From NCBI GenBank assembly GCA_963930775.1, contig OZ005699.1, forward strand, positions 1,943,501 to 2,007,500: a DNA stretch of 64,000 nt, in the 5' to 3' direction. Below the pieces are notes generated by a model that ran no database searches, was not told the origin of the DNA, and worked only from the letters and a program-made list of their open reading frames with translations. Shown here in pieces: positions 29,287 through 41,400 of the stretch. Numbering within the stretch: the stretch's first letter is position 1; each line of letters starts with the position of its first letter. This DNA is from Cliona cf. orientalis (Eukaryota > Porifera > Demospongiae > Clionaida > Clionaidae). Both the position numbers and the translations under genes were made by a program.

Positions 29287-31795
29287 ATGGGACGCTTAGC
29301 CATCACTTTCAACCTGCTTAAAGGCTTTTTCACGGTGCTATGGTGCATCGTCACTGGATTGGATGTAATCTGGGGGATACTGAGGCACCCAGTTCGCAGC
29401 TTTCAGCGCAGCAAGAGAGACGTGCCCCCGGCTTGCCTGACTGACCCCGCGCTTGGCCGCCACGAGTACATCACTGCAAATGGCATCAAGTTCCACTGTG
29501 TGACCCTGGGAGAGAGATCTAAGCCGCTCATGTTGTTTCTGCATGGATTTCCGGAGGTGAGTGCATAGATTTTACTGTGCACAGCGGTGACGGTCAGACC
29601 GTACACCAATATCCTAGACTCGTCCCCAGGTCCTCTCTCGATCTCCCAGCGCTTTTCAAGTGCGTGCAACATTAAAATCTGGGAGATCTACTCGACGAGA
29701 GAGGGCCTGGGGACAAGGCTATCAATATCCGATATACAAATCTCACATAAATTGTGAGATATGTATAATAATCGGATATTGGTTTCGCTGGCTGCAGTGC
29801 ACATAGACTAGGTATCTGAGCTATCTCTAAACCTGTCCCTCAAGTAGATGCAGGGTTGACTATAGATGACTTAAGGCGTGACCGTTTAGCCCATTAACTG
29901 CATAGCAGCCGTTGCTATCCGCCATTTTGGTGGTCAAGCGGCAATACCACGTGTACTGCCGGTAGCTATATAAGCTTATGCCAGTGGAACTGCGGCTAGC
30001 AAAGATCGATCATGAGCAAGAAGCACACCGACATTTTGTCTAAAGCAGCCTGAGAGCATTACATCCGGAAGCTTCAATGCCTTTACTGTGTCGTAGGCAA
30101 GCTGAGAGACGAGAAATGCACTCGCAATCGTACGTTGTATAAAGCTATGGTAACGTTGACCACCAACATGTGCAGTTAATGGGCTAAACGGTCACGCCTT
30201 AAGTCGTCTATAGCAGGGCTTAGTCATCGTGGCAGTCAGATCATGATTAGGTAATTTCCGAGCAAACTTCCTAGCTATATTAATTTTGGTTACACAATAT
30301 TACAGTACATGAAAGCTAGCTAGCGGCAGCCAACTACAGCTTGATGATGCCTTAGTGCCATACACCTGTTAGCACCTGCAATAGTACCTACAATAGCACC
30401 TGCACCTATAGCTTCTGTTTCTACACATGAAGGTAGCACATGCTGTAGCACCTACACCTGCAATACCGTATTTTCTCGCTATTAAGCGCATGCACTTATA
30501 TCTCCACAGGCCCGTCAGCACAAAAATCACCAGATCTGGAGATCTAGGTGTCTGAGCGATTTGTAAGTAGGGATAGGTAATTTTTTTTGCCTATAATATA
30601 TGCTATTCTCAAATGCTAAAAAAAATCTCAAATAATGCTCATGAAGTGTATACCTATAATTCCCAATACATTTCCCATTATGCTCAAGTTGAACCGACTA
30701 TAATGTGAACAAAAACTGCTATGAAACATGAGGAGATTCAGTTACACTATCGTCAAATGCAGCCATTTCAGTTTTACGTGTGTTTGGATTCCAAAGTGGG
30801 TACCAGCTGATTGATCAACCCTTTACCAGTACATAATGTACATGTACCAGGTATGACAAAGGTCGATTAACAGCTACTTGCAATTGTGTGCCCTAAAATT
30901 CTCAAAATTATGCCAATAGATGCCTATAATGCTGGCATTATTCTCAAATGCTTACACACACCTATTATGCTCAAAATTATGCCAGCATAGTTTACCTACC
31001 CTATGATGTACACATGTATGCACAATCATACAGTTCTGGTTCTCATGGCGCCACCAGATGCTGGCCTTCAAGAAGGACTACTTTGTTGTCTCCGTAGATC
31101 TCCGTGGCTATGGTGAGAGTGACCGACCTCCCCTGACCTCCGACTATACCCTCTCCCACCTCTCTCGTGACATCATTGAGCTCATACCGGCTCTCGGCTA
31201 CACCAAATGCACTGTTCTGGTTGGTCACGACTGGGGAGGGACAATCGCCTGGGCTACGACGGCACAGCGTCCAGACCTCATCAAAAAGCTTATCATAATG
31301 AATTGTCCCCATCCTATGGTATTTTTTAAGACCATATGTGGTAACTGGGCACAAATGATGAAGTCTTGGTACATGTTCGTGACTTGGATCCCAAAATTGC
31401 CCGAGTTTATCTTCGCAATGAGGGATTATTCTTTCTTTAATGCTCTGTTTCAAGATCGGAGGGCAGGGGTGCGTAATCGTGCTGGTTTCCCGCCCGAGAT
31501 ATTGGAAGCCTACAAGTACATCTTTTCACAGCCTGGTGCATTGACTCCGCCTGTTAATTACATCCGCTGCATCCCCAAAAGCCTTGGTGAGGCTGATTCA
31601 AAGAAAATCGAAAACGAGACACTCCTCATTTGGGGAGACTGCGATGAGTTCCTTGAGAGCTCCATGGCCGACAACCACTCGGATTATGTGACCAACCTGA
31701 GTGTGAAGCACATCCCTGACTGCAGCCACTGGGTACAACAGGATGCCTATGAGAAGGTCAACCAACTCATGGCTGAATTTCTTGAGAAGTCATAA
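29287..31795 (+). CDS. Epoxide hydrolase 1 (EPHX3/4-like alpha/beta hydrolase), 343 aa
   Basis: Two exons, 29287-29556 and 31034-31795, joined in phase 0. The N-terminus has a hydrophobic stretch (about residues 5-30) that should anchor the protein in a membrane, as in EPHX3 and EPHX4. The fold has the oxyanion motif HGFPE (86-90), LRGYGESD, the nucleophile elbow GHDWGG with Asp156, the acid in WGDCDE (Asp294) and the base in CSHW (His322). Lid tyrosines are likely in EAYKY and NYIR. The enzyme family opens epoxides to diols through an ester with the Asp. The substrate cannot be read from sequence. It is the first of three tandem paralogues; intron 1 carries two MITEs. Confidence 0.9.
29617..29719. 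mobile_element. Foldback MITE in epoxide hydrolase 1 intron
   Basis: GACTCGTCCCCAGG and CGATCTCCCAGC are mirrored by CTGGGAGATC and GGGCCTGGGGACAAGGC. The same element is at 32568-32671 in the same intron of paralogue 2, so it was present before that duplication. Ends resemble 8617-8884. Confidence 0.8.
29865..30208. mobile_element. 344-base MITE in epoxide hydrolase 1 intron, TATA flanks
   Basis: GATGACTTAAGGCGTGACCG and TTTAGCCCATTAACTGCA recur inverted at the right (TGCAGTTAATGGGCTAAACG and onward) with one mismatch in about 38 bases. TATA lies on each side. The intron of paralogue 2 lacks it. Confidence 0.9.
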
Positions 31796-32240
31796 ACCTG
31801 GAGACTTCTAGTGACACAAACATAATAATATTATTATTATTATTAATGCATTGATTTTTGAAATTGAATAAAACTGCATTTTTAAATGTACACATGATAT
31901 ATTATATATATAGCTACATAGTTTTCAGGGCTGCCATAATTGTTTGACAATAAATCGTACACCACTGCACATCAACGAAGTAGCTAACAAGACCCAGTGC
32001 TGCCAAAGATTAGGATTTTTGAGCATCAATTTTGTTTCATTAGCATATGCAATTAGGAATATTAGGATTCTTTGGACAAGTGTTTTCCAGGATTACCTCG
32101 GGATTTGGGGTATGTCCTTTGTTAGTGGTAAGGGGTCGTCGCAATTAGAATACAGATATTACTCGGGACTACCTCTTTCTGTACTCTGGCCCTGGTCCCC
32201 TTGCACGCATGCGCAGTCTGTCTTACAACAGCAGGAGAAA

Positions 32241-35200
32241 ATGGGACGCTCAGCCATCCTGGCCATCACTTTCAAGCTGCTTGCAGGCTTTTTCACGGTG
32301 CTATGGGGCACCGTCACTGTGTTGAGGCTAATCTGGGAAATACTGAGGCACCCGATTCGCAGCTTTCAGCGCAGCAAGACAGAGGTGCCCCCGGCTTGCC
32401 TGACTGACCCCGCGCTTGGCCGCCACGAGTACATCACTGCAAATGGCATCAAGTTCCACTGTGTGACCCTGGGAGAGAGATCTAAGCCGCTCATGTTGTT
32501 TCTGCATGGATTTCCGGAGGTGAGTGCATAGATTTACTGTGCACAGCGGTGACACACCAATATCCTAGCCTCGTCCGGATCCCCAGGCCCTCCCTCGATC
32601 TCCCAGCGCTTTTTGCGTGCAACCGTGATGATTAAAAGCTGGGAGATCGAGAGAGGGCCTGGGGACGACGCTACCAATATCCGATATACAAATCTCATAT
32701 AAATTGTGAGCGGATTTTTATATCGGATATTGATATAGACTAGGTATCTGAGCTCTCTCTAAATCTGTCCCTCAAGTAGATGCAGGGTTGACTATACTAT
32801 AGCAGGGCTCATAGTAGCAGTCAAACATCGGATAATTTCCGAGCAAATTTCCTAGGCTGTATTTGGCAATTAATATAATATATAATATACATGCATGTAC
32901 ACCGGAACTTAATCATTTGAAATATCATTAGAATCGGAATAGCAATGAAATATTTGAATCAAGAGGTAGCTAGGGGATAAAAAAAAAAAAAAACAATGAT
33001 GAGGAACAGTAAAAAGTTCACTGAATTATTTATGCCCAAGTTAAAGGGTAGCTACCTTATGACGTGCAAGGGTTCTAAGCTGATTCATCCATATCTTCAG
33101 TCAAATCATCCAATCGTCACTCAGTTGATCAAAAGGGTCAATCTCCATATCATCACCACTCACTCAGATTGGCAAAAGGGTCTTCATTATCTGTTCACTG
33201 CAATTGTCGATGTCATGATTGGGATTCATCTGGTAGTCCTCCAAGCGGATTCTGAATCTTCCGAACCATCAGCAGCAATGGAGATTCCACATTTTTTGAA
33301 GCTTCTAACAATCATTTCCTTGTTTTTGCCAGATCTTCGATCCCAGGATTCTCCAACCCACTTTATCAGCATGATACGTCTCTCTCCAGCAGTAAACTTT
33401 CCATTGGGATACCCATCAAGATTGTCCTGAATATGCTGAAGAGCTGCAGACTCAACCTTCTTAAAAGGAGCAATATCAAGAGGCTGAACGATACTGGTAC
33501 AGTGTGAGGGATCGCGTAGCCGAAGTATTTAAAATTTCTTATGATGATAGTTTGAAAAGAATAGTCAATGAACAAAGATTGTACAGAACATAAGTAGTTA
33601 AATAGAAACTACAAACAATAAACCTAAAGATGGTTGAGCACAAAGACTGAGGCCTGTATTGTAGTACAGTCAAAAGAGTCAAAAAGGGCCCCAGCCTAAC
33701 AGTACAAAGCCTATAATTCTGCCTAGCCACTCAAGTACAAATCAATCTACGTAAGTAATTAAAACATGGTTACATAACATCAAAGCACAAATCAGTTATA
33801 TATTAACACTTCAGACTAAGTATAAACGCTATAATTAATTTACAATCATAATATTAAATAATCCACATCCAGTCTATATAGGCCTGGGTCAAATATTCCT
33901 TTAAATTTGCCCCATTATTCATTCCAATTCTTCACTTATCTACCCTATTATTCATGCAAGAGAAAGTTGCCCATTATTCTTAAAAAAAGCTGACAAAATA
34001 CAAATCAAACATGAATAGCTATGACCAGTATGTACATATACATTTTGGCCAACAAGTGCTGGATTACATGAAAATTTCTCTTTATTGTAAGTTCTGAGGC
34101 TAAAGGAACTTTTAGCACTCCCAAAAATAATTGACGACTAGTTATCTGAGTTGTTTGCTGTTTCAGGACTCATGTCACGTGACACAAAGTTTTCTATTTT
34201 AAGCACACATTGTGTATGTGCACTACTTCCTTGAGCAGTTGAAAAGCCCATTATTCAACTTCTTCCAGAAGCTGCCTATTACAAATATTTGGCCCAGGCC
34301 TAATCCAGTCCATCACATACAGCCAAAAATGGGGACCGGTAGTAGCTATGACATTCCCTAAGCAACTGCTTAACACGATTCGTCTTCTAGCTTTCTGTAG
34401 ATCCAGCACCAGGAGAATCTCCTCCTTCACGTATGGTTTCCATGATGTCCTTATCCACCGTTCCATTGCTTCTTCATTGCACCATGGATTGGGCTGAAAC
34501 TACATGACATTGTACTGTCACATGCTTGAGTTGCTCCCTGAGTGGTATCTGTTTCCTGGTTCCACTGAAGATGAGTAGCTAGTGGCTTGATCCTGGACTT
34601 TCCATCAGCAAAAATCATGAGCTGCATGGTACACTGACATTAATTTTGTCAAGTCCAGATAATGCATCACCTACCCAGACAGTAGAGGAATTGGTTGTCT
34701 CGTAGGTTGGACCACTAGTAAAAAAAAAAATTGTAGGGGCATTTAGTCAACGTTTAATTGCTATTAATTTTGATGGAATCCCAGGATTGAAATCGCTCTT
34801 TTTGAGGTCCACCCAACTTAGGAATTTATCGATGAAATTCTTGAAGAGCTTCCTGTAGCTGTACTTCATGATATCTGATCAAATTTTGAATATGTCTGAC
34901 CATTTCAAAAATATCAGGACACTTTGTCCTTGTATCTGACAAAGTTATACTATGAGCACTGCAGTAGATAGCATTAATTAAGGGGGAGGGGCTGTGAAAA
35001 GTGCAAACGTTTCTGAACACAGCCATAATATTAAACAGGTCTGCCCCTCCTCCTCTGCTTGCAATCCTGATATATTCCTGTACAGCTGCTAAGGTTTTCC
35101 CATAGTTTTCCCAAGCATCAATAAAAGTGAGGTTATATAATTTTTACCGATACACAATTGATTGCACACATGATGTGCATACACATGTATGCACAATCAT

Positions 35201-35924
35201 ACAGTTCTGGTTCTCGTGGCGCCACCAGATGCTGGCCTTCAAGAAGGACTACTTTGTTGTCTCCGTTGATCTCCGTGGCTACGGTGAGAGTGACCAACCT
35301 CCCCTGACCTCCGACTACACCCTCTCCCACCTCTCTCGTGACATCATCGAGCTCATACCGGCTCTCGGCTACACCAAATGCACTGCTCTGGTTGGTCATG
35401 ACTGGGGAGGGGCGATCGCCTGGGGTACAACATCACAGCATCCGGACCTCGTCAAAAAGCTTATCGTAATGAATTGTCCCCATCCTACGGTAATATTTAA
35501 GGCCGTATGTGGTAACTGGGCACAAATGATGAAGTCTTGGTACATGTTCATGTCTCGGATCCCAAAACTGCCCGAGTTTATGTTGGCGATGAGCGATTAT
35601 TCTTTCTTTAATTATCTGTTTCAAGGTCAGAGGGCAGGGGTGCGTAATCGTGCTGGTTTCCCACCCGAGATATTGGAAGCCTACAAGTATGTCTTTTCGC
35701 AGCCTGGTGCACTGACTCCGCCTATTAATTACATCCGCTGCGTCTTCAAAAGCTTTGTTACGGCTGCTTTAAAGAAAATCGAAAATGAAACACTCCTCAT
35801 TTGGGGAGACTGCGATGAGTTCCTTGAGAGCTCCATGGCCGACAACCACTCGGATTATGTGACTAACCTGAGTGTGAAGCACATCCCTGACTGCAGCCAC
35901 TGGGTAGCTACAAGATGCCTATGA
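32241..35924 (+). CDS. Epoxide hydrolase 2 (EPHX3/4-like), C-terminal frameshift, 332 aa
   Basis: Exons are 32241-32519 and 35205-35924. The N-terminal anchor, HGFPE, GHDWGG, WGDCDE and CSHW are all present, so the catalytic triad is intact. Just after CSHWV the sequence has one base more than its paralogues, which moves the frame: it ends ATRCL and stops at 35922-35924, losing the last 20 residues or so (the helix QQDAYEKVNQLMAEFLE of the others). Those codons remain legible downstream in another frame to about 35967. The loss is at the end of the last helix and may or may not spoil folding. The intron (2.7 kb) holds a decayed DDE transposase and two MITEs. Confidence 0.85.
32568..32671. mobile_element. 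Foldback MITE in epoxide hydrolase 2 intron
   Basis: GCCTCGTCCGGATCCCCAGG and CGATCTCCCAGC are mirrored by GCTGGGAGATCGAGAGAGGG and CCTGGGGACGACGC, with TA on both sides. Orthologous in position to 29617-29719. Confidence 0.8.
33050..34510 (-). pseudogene. Decayed DDE (pogo/jerky-like) transposase
   Basis: On the minus strand one reads, in order, NPWCNEEAMERWI (34500-34440), WKPYVKEEILLVLDLQKA, then after a nested MITE CTSIVQPLDIAPFKK (33510-33460) and KCGI with DGSED (33300-33240). These resemble the catalytic core and downstream region of DDE superfamily transposases with the usual CTSLVQPLD box. Several stops and frameshifts show it is dead. A further minus-strand fragment at 35026-34826 (YCSAHSITL) may be part of another transposase. 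Confidence 0.65.
33881..34300. mobile_element. 420-base MITE nested in the transposase relic, TA target
   Basis: GGCCTGGGTCAAATATT at the left is mirrored by AATATTTGGCCCAGGCC at the right, with TA flanks. The interior repeats CCCATTATTC. It interrupts the transposase relic, so it is the younger of the two. Confidence 0.8.
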
Positions 35925-36063
35925 AAAGGTCAACCAACTCATGGCTGAATTTCTCGAGCAGTCATAAACCTGGAGACTTCTAGAGACACAAACATTTTTA
36001 ATGCATTGATTTTTGAAATTGAATAAAACTGCATTTTACATGTACATGACATAGCTATAATAT

Positions 36064-36115
36064 GAACCCTTGACCATCTCCCCAGTAGCTGCACAGTGTA
36101 ATGGTGCATGTGGTA
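36064..36115 (+). repeat. Dispersed repeat A, 5' fragment
   Basis: GAACCCTTGACCATCTCCCC, AGTAGCTGCACAGT and GGTGCATGTGGTAAAAG match the beginning of 46165-46690. The match stops within the GGTAAAAGGTCGTC module. Confidence 0.8.
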
Positions 36116-36467
36116 AAAGTACATGTACATGACATAGCTATAATATTATACATGGTTTTCAGGGCTGCCATAATCATTAATTTACAATAAATCCTACACC
36201 ACTGCACATCAACAAAAGCAACAAAACCCAGTGCTGCTAAAGATCAATTAGGATTTTTTAGCATCTAATTTGCATTATATTATGCAAAAAATTAGGAATA
36301 TTTATAGGATTCTTTAGCCTGCCATAAGGTTCAGTGATTTGGGATAATGTTTGTAGTAAGGGGTCGTCGCAATTAGAATATTATGGATATTACTCGGGAC
36401 TACCTCTTTATGTGGCCGTGGTCCTCTTGCACGCATGCGCAGTCTATCTTACAACAGCCAGGAGAAA

Positions 36468-38141
36468 ATGGGACGCTCAGCCATCAGTTTCAAGCTGCTT
36501 GCAGGCGTTTTCACGGTGCTATGGGGCACTGTCACTGTGTTGAGGCTAATCTGGGAGATACTGAGGCACCCGATTCGCAGCTTTCAGCGCAGCAAGAGAG
36601 ACGTGCCCCCGGCTTGCCTGACTGACCCCGCGCTTGGCCGCCACGAGTACATCACTGCAAATGGCATCAAGTTCCACTGTGTGACCCTGGGAGAGAGATC
36701 TAAGCCTCTCATGTTGTTTCTACATGGATTTCCGGAGGTGAGTGCATAGATTTTACCATACAGCGGTGACACTTTGGTGTCGACCTGTTGACCCATCAGA
36801 TTTTTCGTGCTTGACCCTTTTTTGACCTCATAATTTGACTCTCCAGCATAATTTAGCCATGCCCCATCAGAGCCTAGTGAGGCTCTACTTGACATATTTG
36901 TCCAATTTCAACTTTCGCCTTGACCACTTGACCTCACTTGGACCTCAGTTGTGCGTATGGGTGGGAGTACAGTCACCTACATGTACATGTATCTGCACTG
37001 TTCCCTCCCCCCTCCTGCAAAGGTCACGTATGCATAAAGAGTGTGCTATGTGAGATTTGTGTATCAGATATTGGTTTCGCTGGCTGCAGTGCACACACAT
37101 GTAGATTAGGTATCTGAGCTCTCTAAACCTGTCACTTAAGTAGATGCAGAGGGGAAAGGGGGGTTTCAAATTCTGTGTAGCACGGCCATATTATTTAAAC
37201 AGGTCTGCCCCTCCTCCTCTGCTTATAACCCTGACATGTATAGTGTACACCTGCTGAGGTTTTCCCATAGTTTTCCCAAGCATCAACAAAAGTGAGGTTG
37301 TAGTAATTTTTACCCATAACACTAGCATTGATTGCACACATGCTGTACACATGTATGCACAATCATACAGTTCTGGTTCTCGTGGCGCCACCAGATGCTG
37401 GCCTTCAAGAAGGACTACTTTGTTGTCTCCGTAGATCTCCGTGGGTACGGTGAGAGTGACCGACCTCCCCTGACCTCCGACTACACCCTCTCCCACCTCT
37501 CTCGTGACATCATTGAGCTCATACCGGCTCTCGGCTACACCAAATGCACTGCTCTGGTTGGTCACGACTGGGGAGGGGCGATCGCCTGGGCTACGACGGC
37601 ACAGCGTCCAGACCTCGTCAAAAAGCTTATCGTAATGAACTGTCCACACCCGACATTGATGTTCAAGACCATATCTGGTAACTGGGCACAGCTGATGAAG
37701 TCCTGGTACATGTTCATGTTTCGGATCCCAAAACTACCCGAGTTTATCTTCGCGATGAGAGATTATTCTTACTTCAACGCTGTCTTTCGGGGCCGGAGGG
37801 CAGGGGTGCGTAATCGTGCAGGTTTTCCGGCCGAGATTTTGGAAGCCTACAAGTACGTCTTTTCGCAGCCTGGTGCAATGACTCCGCCTATTAATTACAT
37901 CCGCTGCGTCTTCAAGGTTGACGAAAGCTTTGGTGGAGCTGTTTCGAAGAAAATCGAAAACGAGACACTCCTCATTTGGGGAGACTGCGATGAGTTCCTT
38001 GAGAGCTCCATGGCCGACAACCATTCGGATTATGTGACTAATCTGAGTGTGAAGCACATCCCTGACTGCAGCCACTGGGTACAACAGGATGCCTATGAGA
38101 AGGTCAACCAACTCATGGCCGAATTCCTCGAGCAGTCATAA
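36468..38141 (+). CDS. Epoxide hydrolase 3 (EPHX3/4-like), 346 aa
   Basis: Exons are 36468-36737 and 37371-38141, phase 0. The anchor segment, HGFPE, LRGYGESD, GHDWGG, WGDCDE and CSHWVQQDAYEK are complete, so this copy looks fully functional. It has three extra residues (KVDES) before the cap-domain end compared with copy 1. The intron is the shortest of the three (633 bases) and keeps a segment also seen in the paralogue 2 intron (CTGCCCCTCCTCCTCTGCTT, near 35041 and 37205). The start codon was chosen because MGRSAI is conserved in all three copies. Confidence 0.9.
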
Positions 38142-38276
38142 ACCTGGAGACTTCTAGAGACAAAAACGTAATATTAATGCATTTGATTATGAAATTGATT
38201 GTGTAAAACTGCATTTTTAGTGTACACGACTATATATATACCCCATAACGTAATTTTGTTTCGACGATTGATGTGT

Positions 38277-38289
38277 GGTAAAGGTCGTC
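38277..38289 (+). promoter_or_regulatory. GGTAAAGGTCGTC module before the 38.4 kb gene
   Basis: A perfect module 133 bases before the start codon, followed by GCACAGGTGC. Same spacing class as at SF2 and SF3. Confidence 0.45.
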
Positions 38290-38409
38290 GCACAGGTGCA
38301 TGTGATGCGCTTTATTTGGAATAAAATTCAAATTCAGCGCGCGAAGGAAGCAAATATAGAAGAATAGACCTGGCATTTTCTTGGTCCAAATAGCCACTTT
38401 ATTTGCACT

Positions 38410-41400
38410 ATGCTGCGGCGAAGGAGATCTCTGGCGGATGGGAACGAGGGCGAAGTAAATCTCAGTCAGAGTGGTCTAGTGAAACGAAATAAGGAAGATG
38501 CTGAAAGGATGAAAAAGGAGAAGATGGCTAAACTGAAGATGGTACGGTTGTAAATCTAATAAGCTTCAAGGAATTAAAATGATTAAAAAAATCGCCAGAT
38601 TGAACTGAATTGTTTAAATATTCACTAGCCAAATTATGTTCTCTTCAAATTTCTAGAGCCCTTTTCCTGAAGATAGATTGAGAGGAAGCCTCGTCCCTCT
38701 AAGGGAGACCCAGAGGTTAAACCAGCTCTCAGACCTCAAGATGAGCCTAACCTTCACTGGAGCAGAAAAGGCCTCTCCCACACTTAACACCTCCGTGGTA
38801 GACTCTACTATCAAATCAGATAACGAACAGGAGTGCTACTCGTCAGAATCTCACGTGGCAGCTGCATTTAAACCAAGTGATATCATTGAGCTACAGAAGC
38901 ATGTCTCCCCAACGGTTGCCAAGCAACAGAGGAAGAATGATGTAACGAGTGACCTGACCTGTATGGAAGCTAATCAAGGTACACATAATTATTATTATTG
39001 AGGGTTTGTGGTACATGTACATGTATAATATACGACATGAGCTCTATCGTACATTTGTTGGTAGTTGCCTAGCAACCAAATTTTTTATAAGCAATTTGCT
39101 GGCTATGGGAAGGGGGTGGGTCATTATAAAGTAGGCCAATGATGAACAGAAGTCAACTACCAACAAAATAGTTATCTGACAGTACTTAATTAGGGTGCAT
39201 GAGATGCATGGTGGAATGCACCCTACATGTAATTACTGTCAGATAACTATTATTTAAACTGTTACATTGGTGTACGCGTACATCATTACGTGACTGTGAC
39301 AAAGGATGGTTTGTCGTTTTAGGTTGTGCATTATGTAATTCCTCCTAGCTTCACTTAATAATATACATGATATTATGCACATATCATTATTCACGTACAC
39401 ATTGTATGTATTTCAGCAGCCCAGGTTGATCGATCTGGCTCATCATCATCATCGTGTGATGAGGAGCAGCCCTCTGCCTCCATCAAGAGTATGTGGGACA
39501 ATGTTGTCTCCTGGATGAAGACAGCTGTTGACTACATTGCCTATGAGGACTCAGAGGATGCCACACTACCCACTGCACTCTCTCCTATTGGAAAGGTGAT
39601 ACAGTCCTCAAGACATTTTGTATATTTTTGCATGATCTACTAGGATTGCTGTACGTATAAATGGACAGATAAGTTGAAGATAGCCCCCAATATAAGAGTA
39701 CAGCCATAAGTACCATATGATTGATGGTTGGGACAGTATTTGGAGTTTATTGTACATAGAGTGGCAGAAACTAATGTGAATTGTGTGTCTAATTCGCAGA
39801 AACGTCTGTCAACTGAGAGTGGTCCGGGATTTCCTGATGATACACCAGTGGCCACTAAGAGAGCCAGAAACACGAGTGGAGGTGGAGAGAAAAGTGATGA
39901 GTCGACAGTGGGGAGTAAAGGTCATAGGGGGTCGTTTGGTCGTCAGAGGAGGAAGAGTGGGAGAAGAATGTCCTTTGGAGGACTCAGGAGGGCAGCAGCA
40001 GGGTGAGTGGGCGGATGCATGTAGGATGAGATAGAGGGGGCAGGGGAAGGAGAGAGAGAAAGGAGAGAGAAAATGTATATAAAATCCAAGAAAGTGCCTT
40101 GGTTTGATGTTGATCGGGTCAAAACATTTGCTGGCTTCCATCAATATGTGCATGTACATGGGAGGCATTGTTGCATAATATCTTGATGTATCCAAATAAT
40201 TCTCCGTGTAGAGCTGGAGGTGATGGTGGTTTGGGTGAGCTACTAAAACTGGAGCCTATCAAGGAGGCCTCTCACTCTCCCCCTCCTCCCCCCGGCACCA
40301 AGGACATCACCAAACAGACAACTTCAATCACCAACCCCACTACACATGATCCTAGTAGCTCATCACAAACACATAATGAGCTAGCCATGCAAGAGAGTGG
40401 TCCAGCCGTGCAAAAGACGAAGGATGTTACATCAAAAGTGAGGGACACCTTCAAATCGCCAACTGGCATCCTGGCTGGTGATTTGGGCAGGAACCTTTCG
40501 ATCATGTCTCCACCAGCTCTCCAGGCTACTAATAAGCTGACTGCGCTACCCAAGCACATGCAGGTAGTTCAGCTGGGATCCAAGGCTGTGAGGAGCAAGG
40601 GAAGCTCTCTGCTCACATCAACGGCCATGAGGTTCCACTCTGGAAATGATGGTCTCAATTCCATTCTGGATGGATCCCCAGACCCCATTCCAGGTATACA
40701 TTGCGCATGTAGTTATAATTATGCACTGCAGTGCTCTACATGTATCATTGTATACAACTGCACACTGTTTTCTGTTATGATTTTGTCACAGTTAGGATTT
40801 ATTTAAAGGGTGGGGGGGAGTACATGGGTTTGATGCCCCTTCAATGTCAAATAGGAATATGTATGTCTGGTTTCCTTCTCCTGAACTAGAAATTAGTGAT
40901 CCGATATAAATCCCTTTCTATTGTGCTTTTCTTAGACATAGAATACATCTACATACATGTACATGTATCTGCTGTTATTATCTCAGGTGTGGAGAGTGTT
41001 GGAGCGATGAAGAAGAAGAAGAGAATCCGCCGTGATTCTCTGCGTCAGTACTATGGTAACAGCATCAACAGCCCCAACCTGACCGAGGTACCCAGGGCAG
41101 TCATCAAAGTCAGGAGGAGCCCAAGACTCGAAGGTGAGAGACTTCAGTCACATTCTGTGAGCATGTGCCCAATCTATATTTTGCAATTTGCATACAGAAA
41201 TGGTACAGGATTGATATATTCTAACGTTCTTATAGTGCTTATTGCTGATGTTAGCGGATACAAAATTTTGTGTTTTTGGGCCAATCCATAGAAATACCTA
41301 TATTAAATGTTAGTACCCACAAGAAATAGTTACCCTAAGATATTCGTAGAAGATTTCCTCACTAGGTGGTATATAGCCATCTTTCATAGTAGCTGCACCT

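Noticed and set aside
33366-33730. Two overlapping minus-strand frames as genes
   Set aside because: They overlap the decayed transposase, which explains the only recognisable part.
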